From a virus: a stretch of DNA of 35,134 nucleotides. The notes beneath the pieces were generated by a model. That model saw nothing but the letters and a program-made list of their open reading frames with translations. It had not been told where the DNA came from and ran no database searches. The stretch spans positions 1 through 35,134 of the IMG/VR virus record IMGVR_UViG_3300044491_000017, one strand, 5' to 3'. A program made the position numbers and the translations under genes. Positions 23,322 to 32,307 of the stretch are shown piece by piece. Numbering within the stretch: position 1 is the first letter of the stretch; every line of letters starts with the position of its first letter.

Positions 23322-23683
23322 TGGAAGACTTTAAGCTACCTATAGCATTAGTTGCAGCAATGGCTGTACAGCTTACTGGTGGTGTCTGGTGGGTCAGTCA
23401 ACAGGCTGCTACCATTTCTTCATTAGAGGAAACTGTTAGTCAACTTGGTAGTCGTATGGCTATAGAAGATAACGTCAATCTTAAACGTGATGTGCTAGAC
23501 AATAGCCTAGAACTGTCTCATGTCTGGGATGAAACAGACGATCTGTGGGAAGAAGTAAATGCTATGGCTACTCATATAATGCAGATTGTTGCATTACAGC
23601 AAAGAGTAGCATTACTAGAAAATGAATTAAAGTATATTGGAAGAGATCACACTAATATGCTTAATGGTAAGGATGGTATGTGA
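23321..23683 (+). CDS. Membrane-anchored coiled-coil protein, second of pair (120 aa)
   Basis: A single N-terminal membrane segment (LPIALVAAMAVQLTGGVWWV), a coiled-coil (ISSLEETVSQLGSRMAIEDN), an acidic segment (VWDETDDLWEEVNAM) and a second coiled-coil (IMQIVALQQRVALLENELKY). It has the same architecture as the gene before it, so the two may be an interacting membrane pair. There is no lipobox, so a classical outer-membrane spanin is unlikely. Confidence 0.65.
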   Translation: MEDFKLPIALVAAMAVQLTGGVWWVSQQAATISSLEETVSQLGSRMAIEDNVNLKRDVLDNSLELSHVWDETDDLWEEVNAMATHIMQIVALQQRVALLENELKYIGRDHTNMLNGKDGM

Positions 23684-23780
23684 CTGTAAGTCATACAGTT
23701 ACAAGTACCCTAATAACAAAATAGAATACCACTGGGTTAATCCTAATTATATTTGTCCTAAAGAGATAAGGTTAAAATGA
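23673..23780 (+). CDS. Tiny Cys-containing protein (35 aa)
   Basis: ATG at 23673 (with AAGG directly before it) opens a frame of 35 codons ending with TGA at 23778-23780. It overlaps the previous gene by 11 bases and the next ATG as ATGA. It begins MVCDCKSYSYKYPNNKIEYH and ends with PNYICPKEIRLK. The Cys spacing C-x-C...C and the aromatic content are suggestive of a small folded or metal-bound domain. It fills what would otherwise be a 93-base gap, which supports that it is real. Confidence 0.55.
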   Translation: MVCDCKSYSYKYPNNKIEYHWVNPNYICPKEIRLK

Positions 23781-24250
23781 TTGATCCAGTTACAGCAGTA
23801 GGTCTAGCTACATCAGCATTTAACGCCATCAAGCACGGTATATCTGTTGGTCGTGACATACAGGACATGTCTGGTCAACTTGCTCAGTGGGGTAAAGCAT
23901 TTTCTGATTTTAGTTACGCCGCTGATAAGAAGACTAACCCACCTTGGTATACCTTTAAAGGATCAGACCAAGAGACAGCACTTGAAGTCTTTGCACAACG
24001 CAAGAAGATGGAAAAGATGCGTAAAGAGATTAAAGATTTTATCAGTTGGCATTACGGACCAGCAGCTTGGGAAGAAGTACTTCATATAGAAGCACAGATG
24101 CGTAAACAACGTAAAGAAGAATTGTACCGTAGGCAAGAAATGCAAGAAACAATCATAGAATGGGTTGTTGGATTATTAGCTGGTGCATCAGGACTTGGCC
24201 TTGTCGCAGGAATACTCTGGCTCATTGGTAGAAATCAAGGTAAGTGGTAA
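23777..24250 (+). CDS. Virion-associated protein with terminal membrane segment (157 aa)
   Basis: MIDPVTAVGLATSAFNAIKH at the N-terminus, a helical basic middle (RKKMEKMRKEIKDFISWHYG, then AQMRKQRKEELYRRQEMQ) and a C-terminal hydrophobic segment (VVGLLAGASGLGLVAGILWL). Proteins beginning like this are seen in marine T4-like and podovirus-like phages. An internal virion protein that is ejected into the envelope is a reasonable inference. Confidence 0.7.
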   Translation: MIDPVTAVGLATSAFNAIKHGISVGRDIQDMSGQLAQWGKAFSDFSYAADKKTNPPWYTFKGSDQETALEVFAQRKKMEKMRKEIKDFISWHYGPAAWEEVLHIEAQMRKQRKEELYRRQEMQETIIEWVVGLLAGASGLGLVAGILWLIGRNQGKW

Positions 24251-24262
24251 TAGGAAAATAAC

Positions 24263-26140
24263 ATGATTCAGTTTCAAGGATTTAAACCAGAGGCAATGCC
24301 AAAAATTGCAAACAGTCTCGGTTATCAAGGTGATATGCAAGGCTTTCAACAGTACTTAAATCAAAACCAAGATAAAAAACAAATCATGGATCAATACATG
24401 AAAAAAGCAGAAGAGATGGCTAGAGGTGGATCAGTACAAAGATTTGCTGGTGGCGGTACTCCTTCTCCTGCTGTATTGCCACAACAAATTATTCCTCAAG
24501 CTAATATTGATGCTGGTGCAAATTTACAACAAGCGATGGTTCAACAGGCTACTAGCCCAGGATTGCCTGTTGGTTCAGCCGTTGTTCCAGTAGGTACACA
24601 GGTTGATGCAAGTCAACTTGTAAGTACGCAATCTGGTCAAGTAATTGGTCAAGTTGCTGTTCCTACTGCACTAGCAGGTACTGCACAGGCTACATCTCAG
24701 GCGCAGACACCCACAGCGCAAATGCAAGCTACACAAGTTGCTCGTCAAATACAAGGTGCTACAGCACAGCAAGACCAAGTGTCTCAACAGGCACAGACAC
24801 AAGCAGCTACTATGTCACCTCAACAATTAGCCCAACTAAATTTACAGGCTGCACAAGGACAAGCTGCTACAGTACAAGGTGCACCTACTCGTACTCTACA
24901 AACAAATGAAATGATTTCAGGTTCAGCCGTTGATCAGTCACAAGTACAGCAAATATTTGGTCAACAACCACTAGAAGCTGCTACAGTACAAGGTGAAATG
25001 GCACAGCTTATGCAGCAGTTTCAGGGTGGTGCTACTCCTGCTTGGGCTGCAGGGGCTATGCGTAGTGCTAACGCAGCATTAGCTGCACGTGGATTAGGTG
25101 CTTCATCTATGGCAGGGATGGCTGTTGTACAAGCTGCTATGGAATCTGCTCTGCCTATCGCACAAATGGATGCATCCAATAAAACTCAAGTTGCTATGGA
25201 ATCGGCACGTCAACGTGCCTCTTTCTTGAACATGGAGTTTACACAAGAGTTTCAAGCTAAGGTACAAAACGCAGCTAAAGTTTCTGAAATTGCTAACATG
25301 AACTTTACTGCCGAACAACAAGTTGCTCTTGAAAATGCTAAAATGGCACAGACTATGAACCTAACTAACTTGTCTAATAGTCAAGCTAAGATTATGGCTG
25401 ATGCAGCTGCTATGTCTCAAATGGATATGGCTAACTTAAATAATCGTCAACAGGCTGCTGTACAAAATGCACAGGCATTTTTGCAGATGGACATGACTAA
25501 CTTGAGTAACCGTCAGCAAACAGAAATCTTTAATACACAACAACAAGCTCAAGCGTTGTTCACAGATCAAGCTGCGGCAAATGCTGCTAAACAATTTAAT
25601 GCATCTTCGCAAAATCAAGTTGACCAGTTCTTTGCAAGTCTAGCTGCTAATACATCACAATTCAATGCATCACAATTTAATGCTCAAGCTCAATTCAATG
25701 CTGGCCAGCAAAACGTAGTTGAACGTTTTAATGCTGAAATGAATAACCAACGTGAGCAATTTAATGCACAGAACCGTTTAGTAATTGATCAAAATAATGC
25801 TCAGTGGCGTAGAGAAATTGCAACTGCAGACACTGCAGCAGTTAACCGTGCAAATGAAATTAATGCTGGTGCTCTACTAGGTGTGTCACAAACTGCATAC
25901 AATAACTTGTGGCAAAGCTACTCAGATAACATGGAATGGGCATGGACATCTGCTGAAAATGAACGTAGTCGTATTAGCCGACTTGCTGAAGTTAAGTTAC
26001 AAGCAGATACTTCCTTTGACGCACTTAAATATAAAGCAGATGCGGATGCATCTGCAGGTTTTGGTCAATTGGTTGGATCACTATTTACATCTGACCTAAG
26101 CAAGACTCTTGGCGGCAGCATCCTTGGCCTAAGATTTTAA
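24263..26140 (+). CDS. Gln/Ala-rich virion protein with repeats (625 aa)
   Basis: The N-terminus includes MIQFQGFKPEAMPKIANSLG and the MARGG motif. The middle is very rich in Gln, Ala, Thr (ATSQAQTPTAQMQATQVARQ). The later half holds a repeated helical unit (MTNLSNRQQ-like, at least three copies between 25360 and 25520) and then QFNA repeated about six times (25590-25770). The pattern of long helices suggests an elongated, possibly trimeric, internal or tail protein. Its position in the internal virion block fits. No enzymatic motif is seen. Confidence 0.7.
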   Translation: MIQFQGFKPEAMPKIANSLGYQGDMQGFQQYLNQNQDKKQIMDQYMKKAEEMARGGSVQRFAGGGTPSPAVLPQQIIPQANIDAGANLQQAMVQQATSPGLPVGSAVVPVGTQVDASQLVSTQSGQVIGQVAVPTALAGTAQATSQAQTPTAQMQATQVARQIQGATAQQDQVSQQAQTQAATMSPQQLAQLNLQAAQGQAATVQGAPTRTLQTNEMISGSAVDQSQVQQIFGQQPLEAATVQGEMAQLMQQFQGGATPAWAAGAMRSANAALAARGLGASSMAGMAVVQAAMESALPIAQMDASNKTQVAMESARQRASFLNMEFTQEFQAKVQNAAKVSEIANMNFTAEQQVALENAKMAQTMNLTNLSNSQAKIMADAAAMSQMDMANLNNRQQAAVQNAQAFLQMDMTNLSNRQQTEIFNTQQQAQALFTDQAAANAAKQFNASSQNQVDQFFASLAANTSQFNASQFNAQAQFNAGQQNVVERFNAEMNNQREQFNAQNRLVIDQNNAQWRREIATADTAAVNRANEINAGALLGVSQTAYNNLWQSYSDNMEWAWTSAENERSRISRLAEVKLQADTSFDALKYKADADASAGFGQLVGSLFTSDLSKTLGGSILGLRF

Positions 26141-26153
26141 CTAGGAGAATAAA

Positions 26154-26369
26154 ATGAACGTAGGTTTTATGGTAATGAATAATCTTCAACTGCCTAATGA
26201 TGATGAGGCTGAAGAAAAAGTACAGCCACAGAGTAGAGGGCTACTTCTACGCAAACCAAAAACAAATGCTCCTAAAAACATTATGGATATGGAGCCTCGT
26301 GAAAGAATTGCACGGTACGTAGGAGATATTCGTAAAGCAAGAATGGGACTAAGAAATGGTAGAGGCTAA
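26154..26369 (+). CDS. Small basic/acidic protein (71 aa), unknown function
   Basis: MNVGFMVMNNLQLPNDDEAE at the start and MEPRERIARYVGDIRKARMG near the end, with a basic middle. It overlaps the next gene by 14 bases. The AGGAGAATAAA before the ATG is a good ribosome binding site. It is probably part of the internal virion cluster; no family is seen. Confidence 0.6.
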   Translation: MNVGFMVMNNLQLPNDDEAEEKVQPQSRGLLLRKPKTNAPKNIMDMEPRERIARYVGDIRKARMGLRNGRG

Positions 26370-26883
26370 TTCAATATCTTTTGAAAGACCAATTCCAGGT
26401 CAAGGACTTACTGCAGAGTTGGGTGCTAGACCTTGGCAAAACCCACCTGAATATAATACTGTAGAAGAGGCTCTTGACTACTACGTTACTAGACTTGTTA
26501 ATCCAGAGTTCACAGAAAATCTTTTAGATGTAATTGAAACAGGGCTTCCGCTTACAACTATTGCAGATGCAATACAGAACGCAGGTGTTATGGAAGGTAA
26601 GCATACTATTGATGTGGGTATCCTGATTATGCCTGTGCTTATTGAAACTATGGCGTACTTAGCTGAAGAGGCAGATATTGAATATGAAGCTGGATCAAAT
26701 AAAACTATAGATAGTGATCTCATTTCTCCTGCACGTATTGCTCTAGCTAAACAGAAAATGGCTGACAAAGGCAAGTTGATGGAAGAACCAAAAGAACAAG
26801 AGCAAATGATGGAAGAGCCACAACAGGAACAAGAACAGCCAAGTGGTGGTTTAATGTCACGGAGAAGTGCAAATGGCGTTTAA
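26356..26883 (+). CDS. Helical virion protein with Glu/Gln tail (175 aa)
   Basis: MVEANSISFERPIPGQGLTA at the N-terminus, then EYNTVEEALDYYVTRLVNPE, two hydrophobic helical stretches (GILIMPVLIETMAYLAEE) and a low-complexity tail rich in Glu, Gln and Pro. The C-terminus is SGGLMSRRSANGV, resembling the SRGLLLRK segment in the gene upstream. It overlaps the next gene by 11 bases. Probably a virion core protein. Confidence 0.7.
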   Translation: MVEANSISFERPIPGQGLTAELGARPWQNPPEYNTVEEALDYYVTRLVNPEFTENLLDVIETGLPLTTIADAIQNAGVMEGKHTIDVGILIMPVLIETMAYLAEEADIEYEAGSNKTIDSDLISPARIALAKQKMADKGKLMEEPKEQEQMMEEPQQEQEQPSGGLMSRRSANGV

Positions 26884-28105
26884 TTTTATGGCGGCTCTTG
26901 GGGGCTTTGGTAAACAAGTTTCGGCAAATATTGAATCGGCAAAAGAGTTTCAAAGAGAAAAAGAATTTAAACTTGAATTGCTTGCAGAGGAAGAAGCAAC
27001 TAAGATGCGTCTTGCACGTGCTTCTGAACGCCGTGCTACACGACAAAAAGATGCAGAGAACTTAGCATTTCTACAGTCAATGGGATACTCACCGACTAAA
27101 GCTGCGTGGATTATGAAAGGTGGAAGTTCTGCAATTTCAAAGTATGCAGATTGGGGCGGTCAAGCTGTTGCACGTGGTATTAGCCCAGATGTATTGCTAG
27201 GTAGTAAACAATTTGGGGATGATGCAAATGACCCTCGTAATGAAGCTGCTCTTTCTGCAATGTCTGGATCAGATAGGGTCGGTGAAGGATTTGATTTAAA
27301 TTTTGAACAACTTTCTGCTGCTCTTGGCGATCTTCCTAAAGAACCAGATATTTATTCTTCTATAGCTGAAGGTCATGCCTCCACATTTTCTCGTCTACAA
27401 AATGAAAAGAATAAAAAGAATCCAGACCAAGCTGTGATTACTATGTTAAATGAGGATTTAGCTGAATGGGCCGAGAAGTTAGACGAAGATATTAAAAAAC
27501 GTGACACAAGTAAACCTGATGTTAAATACTTTACTGATGGATCTCGTCCTCAGATCGTATCAAACGCTAAAAGAGATGCATTGCGTGACCAAGATTTTCA
27601 AACTGATTTAGAAGGTAACATTACAAGTAAATTGGAAGGCCGTGAAGGACAAAAAATAATTGCTAACCTGAACGCTGCAGATTCAATCATGTCTCAAGCA
27701 CAGATTAAAAAGGCAGATGGTAGTATTGTAGACACGGATTGGCGGCTATACAATGAGGGTAATCAGTTATTAGAAAAAGCTGAACGTAATCTCACTACAT
27801 ACGGTCAAGGCCAAGTACAAAGTAAAGATGTAAGCACGTCACCTAGTAAGTATGCTTATGTAAAAAATGAAACAACGGAAGATGGCAGATTCCAGCCAAT
27901 ATCAATTAGCCAAGCTATAGAAAACTCTCGTAGGGGTATGTATAAAGCTGGTGACGTTATCATCGTAGCTAAAAGAGAAAACAATATTATCGTTCAAAAA
28001 GTTTTAGTTTACACGGATAGAAAAAGGCTAGGGGACCAAGGTATTGAAATAAACGGTACAACATATTATAATATGTTCCACGATGCGGGTATGTATAACA
28101 ATTAA
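26873..28105 (+). CDS. Internal virion protein (410 aa)
   Basis: ATG at 26873 is preferred over a GTG two codons upstream, since GGAG lies 8 bases before it. The N-terminus MAFNFMAALGGFGKQVSANI is followed by a long charged helix (ESAKEFQREKEFKLELLAEE, then TKMRLARASERRATRQKDAE). Then come a globular middle and a beta-rich C-terminal part. Proteins with a membrane-like N-terminal start and long helices are common among ejected internal virion proteins. No lytic domain is seen. Confidence 0.75.
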   Translation: MAFNFMAALGGFGKQVSANIESAKEFQREKEFKLELLAEEEATKMRLARASERRATRQKDAENLAFLQSMGYSPTKAAWIMKGGSSAISKYADWGGQAVARGISPDVLLGSKQFGDDANDPRNEAALSAMSGSDRVGEGFDLNFEQLSAALGDLPKEPDIYSSIAEGHASTFSRLQNEKNKKNPDQAVITMLNEDLAEWAEKLDEDIKKRDTSKPDVKYFTDGSRPQIVSNAKRDALRDQDFQTDLEGNITSKLEGREGQKIIANLNAADSIMSQAQIKKADGSIVDTDWRLYNEGNQLLEKAERNLTTYGQGQVQSKDVSTSPSKYAYVKNETTEDGRFQPISISQAIENSRRGMYKAGDVIIVAKRENNIIVQKVLVYTDRKRLGDQGIEINGTTYYNMFHDAGMYNN

Positions 28106-28114
28106 GGATTAACA

Positions 28115-31100
28115 ATGGCTGGTCTAAGTCAAGACGAACTTCTTTCTGATGAAGAGTTGCAAGAGTATCTTTCCTCACAACCTAGTCCTGTGATGGATAA
28201 ACCTGTAACACAGGCACCTGATGCTCCTGAATTAACCACTACTATGCCTGAAGAAAAGAGTACACTAGAAACTATTAGGGAATCTGGTGTACCTGAAACT
28301 ATTGGTGGTGGACCTGAATTTTCAGAAGAGGATTTAATAGATCCCTTTGAGCCAGTTGCACCAGAAGTGCCTGATCCATACGAAGAAGAACGTGTGATTG
28401 AAGAGCTTCCTACTACTACACTTCAAGATGCGTACACATCTTTACTAGATCGTTATGATATAGCAGCAGAAGATACAGCTAAGATACTTCCAACTATGCG
28501 TATAGACGCAGAGGCTGCTATGGTAGCACGTGAAGACTTAACTGCTGCACAACTACAGTTGTTATTGCCTGATATGCCTGATGTTCAACGCAGTCGGGTT
28601 TCTCGTCGTGCTGACATGTCTCTTCCCGATGTTGTAGAAGACTTGAGGTTACAACGTTACGAAGAAATAGATAAAGGTAAAGGCATAATTAGTGAACAGT
28701 TAGCGGCAGATGCAGAAGATAAAGTTCTCAACTATGATCGTACTTTTGAAAATATTAAGCGTCGATTTGATGCTGGTGTTATTGATGAAGCTGAATATAA
28801 CAGGCGTGTAGAAGAAGCCAATCGTAGATACGAAGCTAAAGAAGGCGGCACACTGTTTGCTAAATCTCCTAAAGAAGCAATGACATTTGCAGTGCAAGAT
28901 GAACAGGAACGTGTTGATAGAGCATTTGAGTCTGCAGATTACTTCCTAAATAACCGTAACATATATCTAAGAAATGCTGCACGTCAGGCGTTCATACCTG
29001 TACAAGAAGGTATAATGTCAGTTGAGACTTTCAATGCTGTAATGATGGCAGATGAAACGTTTGATCCTATTGCTGCAGTAGCCGAGATTCCTTGGAACTG
29101 GGCAGACATGCAGGAAGAACTACGTAAAGGTAACGTAAAGGGTGCTGCATTTGAGGGTGCAATGGCTGCAGTAAACTTGGTGACTGCAATTCCTATGGCT
29201 AAAGCCCTCAGTGCTGGTATTTCTAAAGGATGGAAAGCAATAGGCGGTGGTAAGGGTGCCTACAACGATGTAATGACTGCTATGGCGGCTGAGAATAAAC
29301 AGGCTTACCTAATTAAAAAGCAAGCACGTGGTGTTGCAAACCAAAACCCAGATGTTCGTAATCAAATTATTAAAGAGTTTGAAGAACAATTTGATGTTAC
29401 AATATCTGTAGCTGATGATGCAGGTAACTTACAGGTTGATCCTAAACTTGTACGTTCTACAGGTAAAAAGAAAATCAGTGAATACTTCAGTGACATGGGT
29501 TATGTAGGTACAGATGGCAAAACCGTCAGTCTAACAGATTATGCTATCAATGATGACGCATTGGCTATACCTATTCTTAACCCAGATAAGATGGATATGT
29601 TTGTTGCTACGGTAGTAGGTCTGAAAAAGAACCCTAAGTTTGCAGAGGCTTTGGAAACAACTGGCAATGAACGCCTTGTAGATAAACTGTTCGATCTGAC
29701 ACTAAACAAAGACCTGCTAGGATCAGAAGAGTTACTCGAAGAACTCACTAAGAATGGTCTAGCATTTGAAGAGTACGTTCTTGGTGTAGTTGGTTCAGGC
29801 TCAGACGCTGGTAAAATCTTGAACCAACTGTCTCAGTTAAAGAGAATGAAACCTAAGTCAGTTAAAGACGCACAACAAACTAAAGCTAAGATAGAAACAC
29901 AAAAAGCATTTGGTAGACTGTGGACAGGTACAGTATTACGTACAGAAAATGTTCGGCGTGGCTTGATGGTATCTTCCTTCGCAACAACAATGCGAAACCT
30001 ACAGTCAGGTTTTATCCGTGCTCCTATGGAAAGCCTAGCTGATGTAATGGATACGTCTATACTTACTTACCAACTGGCAAAACAAAGTGGTGCATCAACA
30101 CCAAAGGCTCTACTAAAATTCCACAACTCTATTAATCCGCTTGTACGTGATGGTACATGGGGCGGTGCATTTAATAACATGCGGTACATATTCAAAGACC
30201 AACAGGTTGCTGAACAATTTACCAACTATATATTAGATCGTCCTGAGTTAGCTGAACAAATGGAAAAGATGTTTCACAACATCAACGAAATTCAAGAGTA
30301 CACTGGGCGTGGGCAAGCACAGACTATGATAGGTAAGGGTGCAGATAATGTCATGTCACGTGTAGAGGATATGGTGTGGACTCTCAACGGCCCTAACCGT
30401 TGGCAAGAACACATGATTCGTCGTGCTACATTCTTAGCTGAGTTAGAACGTCAGGTAGGTTTGAACTGGAACATTGATCTAAAGACTGCTCTTAAAGAGG
30501 GTAAGATAGATGAAATGCTACGTGATGCACCCAGTGTACGTCCTGCAGATAGCAGAAACTTTATGGATATGGTTGAGGATGCAACCAACAAAGCATTGGA
30601 TGTTACTTACGCAAAACAGCCAGACTTCAAACCGTTTAAAGCGGTGTCTGATACTATCACTAAGTCAGGTCTGACAGTTGTTGTTCCGTTCCCACGCTTT
30701 ATGTTTAACTCTATGGAGTACATGGCACAGAATACTGGTGGTGCTTTGCTTGTACCTATTCGTAAGGCAATCAGTAAAGAGTCACGTGCTGCAGGTATCA
30801 CTGCTCGTGATCGTCAAGACATTACACGTAACCTAGTTGGTATTGCTACCATGTCTGCGTTCTATCAAATGCGTCAGAATGGTTTTGGCAGCAATGATTA
30901 TACAATGGTTACTGACGGTGAGAATCAAGTAGATATTTCAGCACAGTATCCGTTACGTCAGATGGCTTGGATCACTGAGTTCTATGCCCGTCAACAAGAG
31001 GGTACTCTTGATACATGGTATGGTATGGAAACTAAAGAAATAGCTGAAACATTCTTAGGCTCTACTCTTCGTACAGGTACAGGCAATGTGTTTGTTGATG

Positions 31101-31912
31101 AAATCACAACCATGATTGAAGGTACAGAGGATATTATAGACGAAGAAAGAAGATCAAAAACAATTGGTCGTCTAATTGGTCAATATGCAGCTACGTACCT
31201 TACTCCTATATATCAGTTGACTGAGGCGCAGCGTGTGCAGGGTGCACGTGGAGAAGAGGCCAAAGACTTCAGAGGCAGTATCTCCCCTGAGTCTGGTCTA
31301 TATGCAGCAGAGCATCCTAGTGTACGTGCTATATATGAAGTGTTTGCACAGCGTGGTTTAGCTGCACCTTCTTTTGAAGAAGAGTTACCTCAACGTGTAA
31401 ACATTGTACGTGGTAAGCAGCAACGCCCAGACAGTGCTGCACGTTTGTACGCAGGTCTCACTATAACTGAAAGAGATAGTGATGTAGAGGACTATCTAAA
31501 AGAAATTGGTTACGGTGAACCAACATTCCAATTGGGCAGCAAGTCTCGTGTACCTGCTAACCAAATAGCTGAGAATGAATTTATCAGTGCGGTCTTACCT
31601 ACAATGGTAGAGGTTGTTCAGGAATTGGCAGAAACTATGGAGCCTAATGATAAGAACGCCAGAAACCTATTTGCTAGAAAAGAAATTAAGAATGTTGCAA
31701 ACGAACTAAGGCAAGAGTTTAACGATCCTTATTTAGGTGATGTGTCTCCTGCTGCTGTACTAGTGGATGAATTGTCTCGTCTAAGTAAAGAAGATCGTCA
31801 GTACGGTATCGTTACGTTTAAAAGAAACAATGATGGACGACTACCTAACATAAGAAGTCTAGATGACTTAATGGAATATGCAGAGTACTGTAAAATAAAT
31901 TACTTGAAATAA
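28115..31912 (+). CDS. Large internal virion / ejection protein (1265 aa)
   Basis: The largest gene here and the last in the plus-strand operon. The N-terminal 100 residues are acidic and Pro-rich. The middle is helical (AAMVAREDLTAAQLQLLLPD, then DKGKGIISEQLAADAEDKVL). A hydrophobic helical region lies at about 350-375 (EGAMAAVNLVTAIPMAKALS). Later there is a long part with many aromatic and basic residues (NVRRGLMVSSFATTMRNLQS). Size and position match the core proteins of short-tailed phages that are ejected to form a channel. No transglycosylase motif is seen. A terminator follows 5 bases after the stop. Confidence 0.8.
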   Translation: MAGLSQDELLSDEELQEYLSSQPSPVMDKPVTQAPDAPELTTTMPEEKSTLETIRESGVPETIGGGPEFSEEDLIDPFEPVAPEVPDPYEEERVIEELPTTTLQDAYTSLLDRYDIAAEDTAKILPTMRIDAEAAMVAREDLTAAQLQLLLPDMPDVQRSRVSRRADMSLPDVVEDLRLQRYEEIDKGKGIISEQLAADAEDKVLNYDRTFENIKRRFDAGVIDEAEYNRRVEEANRRYEAKEGGTLFAKSPKEAMTFAVQDEQERVDRAFESADYFLNNRNIYLRNAARQAFIPVQEGIMSVETFNAVMMADETFDPIAAVAEIPWNWADMQEELRKGNVKGAAFEGAMAAVNLVTAIPMAKALSAGISKGWKAIGGGKGAYNDVMTAMAAENKQAYLIKKQARGVANQNPDVRNQIIKEFEEQFDVTISVADDAGNLQVDPKLVRSTGKKKISEYFSDMGYVGTDGKTVSLTDYAINDDALAIPILNPDKMDMFVATVVGLKKNPKFAEALETTGNERLVDKLFDLTLNKDLLGSEELLEELTKNGLAFEEYVLGVVGSGSDAGKILNQLSQLKRMKPKSVKDAQQTKAKIETQKAFGRLWTGTVLRTENVRRGLMVSSFATTMRNLQSGFIRAPMESLADVMDTSILTYQLAKQSGASTPKALLKFHNSINPLVRDGTWGGAFNNMRYIFKDQQVAEQFTNYILDRPELAEQMEKMFHNINEIQEYTGRGQAQTMIGKGADNVMSRVEDMVWTLNGPNRWQEHMIRRATFLAELERQVGLNWNIDLKTALKEGKIDEMLRDAPSVRPADSRNFMDMVEDATNKALDVTYAKQPDFKPFKAVSDTITKSGLTVVVPFPRFMFNSMEYMAQNTGGALLVPIRKAISKESRAAGITARDRQDITRNLVGIATMSAFYQMRQNGFGSNDYTMVTDGENQVDISAQYPLRQMAWITEFYARQQEGTLDTWYGMETKEIAETFLGSTLRTGTGNVFVDEITTMIEGTEDIIDEERRSKTIGRLIGQYAATYLTPIYQLTEAQRVQGARGEEAKDFRGSISPESGLYAAEHPSVRAIYEVFAQRGLAAPSFEEELPQRVNIVRGKQQRPDSAARLYAGLTITERDSDVEDYLKEIGYGEPTFQLGSKSRVPANQIAENEFISAVLPTMVEVVQELAETMEPNDKNARNLFARKEIKNVANELRQEFNDPYLGDVSPAAVLVDELSRLSKEDRQYGIVTFKRNNDGRLPNIRSLDDLMEYAEYCKINYLK

Positions 31913-31917
31913 ACAAA

Positions 31918-31946
31918 GGGGGCCATCACAGCCCCCTATTTTTTTT
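31918..31946 (+). terminator. Rho-independent terminator, probably bidirectional
   Basis: GGGGGC (31918-31923) pairs with GCCCCC (31931-31936) around a 7-base loop, followed by TATTTTTTTT (T-run 31939-31946). It ends the long late operon. Read on the minus strand the same stem is followed by TTTGTTTATTT, so it may also end the convergent minus-strand operon whose last stop codon is at 31945-31947. Confidence 0.9.
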
Positions 31947-32307
31947 ATCTACTGTCACCGCTACCTTGAATGACTCCCCTGACTTTACGATCATGCAACT
32001 TACGCAAGTTGTTTGTTGCGAGTTCTTTTAAGTCAACATTCAAGTCTCTACACAGTGCAGCAATGTACCACAGACAATCCCCCACTTCATCTGCAATAGC
32101 ATTCCTATCAAACTTACCATCACGTAGTATCTTTTTTACTTTGTTGGCTACCTCACCTGCTTCTGCTGCAAGTCCTAGTGCAGGATATATTACCTGATGT
32201 TCTGATTTATATATAGCAGTCTCTGCTGCCATGTCTTGGTATGATCTGAAGTTTAGGTTTTCGTACTTCTGTTCCATGTACTGTCTAGCCTCTTCCTCTA
32301 ATTTCAT
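31945..32307 (-). CDS. mazG: MazG-like nucleotide pyrophosphohydrolase (120 aa)
   Basis: Hydrolyses nucleoside triphosphates to monophosphate and pyrophosphate. The all-alpha NTP-PPase metal motif is intact: E49-A-G-E52 (LAAEAGEVANKVKK) and E74-V-G-D77 (IADEVGDCLWYIAA). Single-domain length (about 100-120 aa) is usual for phage MazG, against about 260 for the bacterial two-domain protein. It begins inside the upstream gene (23-base overlap) with GAGGG before the ATG, and is the last gene of the minus-strand operon. Phage MazG proteins have been proposed to adjust nucleotide pools or ppGpp; the substrate here is unknown. Confidence 0.9.
   Translation of the reverse strand: MKLEEEARQYMEQKYENLNFRSYQDMAAETAIYKSEHQVIYPALGLAAEAGEVANKVKKILRDGKFDRNAIADEVGDCLWYIAALCRDLNVDLKELATNNLRKLHDRKVRGVIQGSGDSR

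Noticed and set aside
23052-23683. Two-gene spanin pair (Rz/Rz1)
   Set aside because: Neither protein has a lipobox or is nested as Rz1 in Rz; the second protein also has a membrane helix.
28700-30801. Minus-strand frames opposite the 1265-aa gene
   Set aside because: Short, with no ribosome site, and antisense to a well-supported gene.
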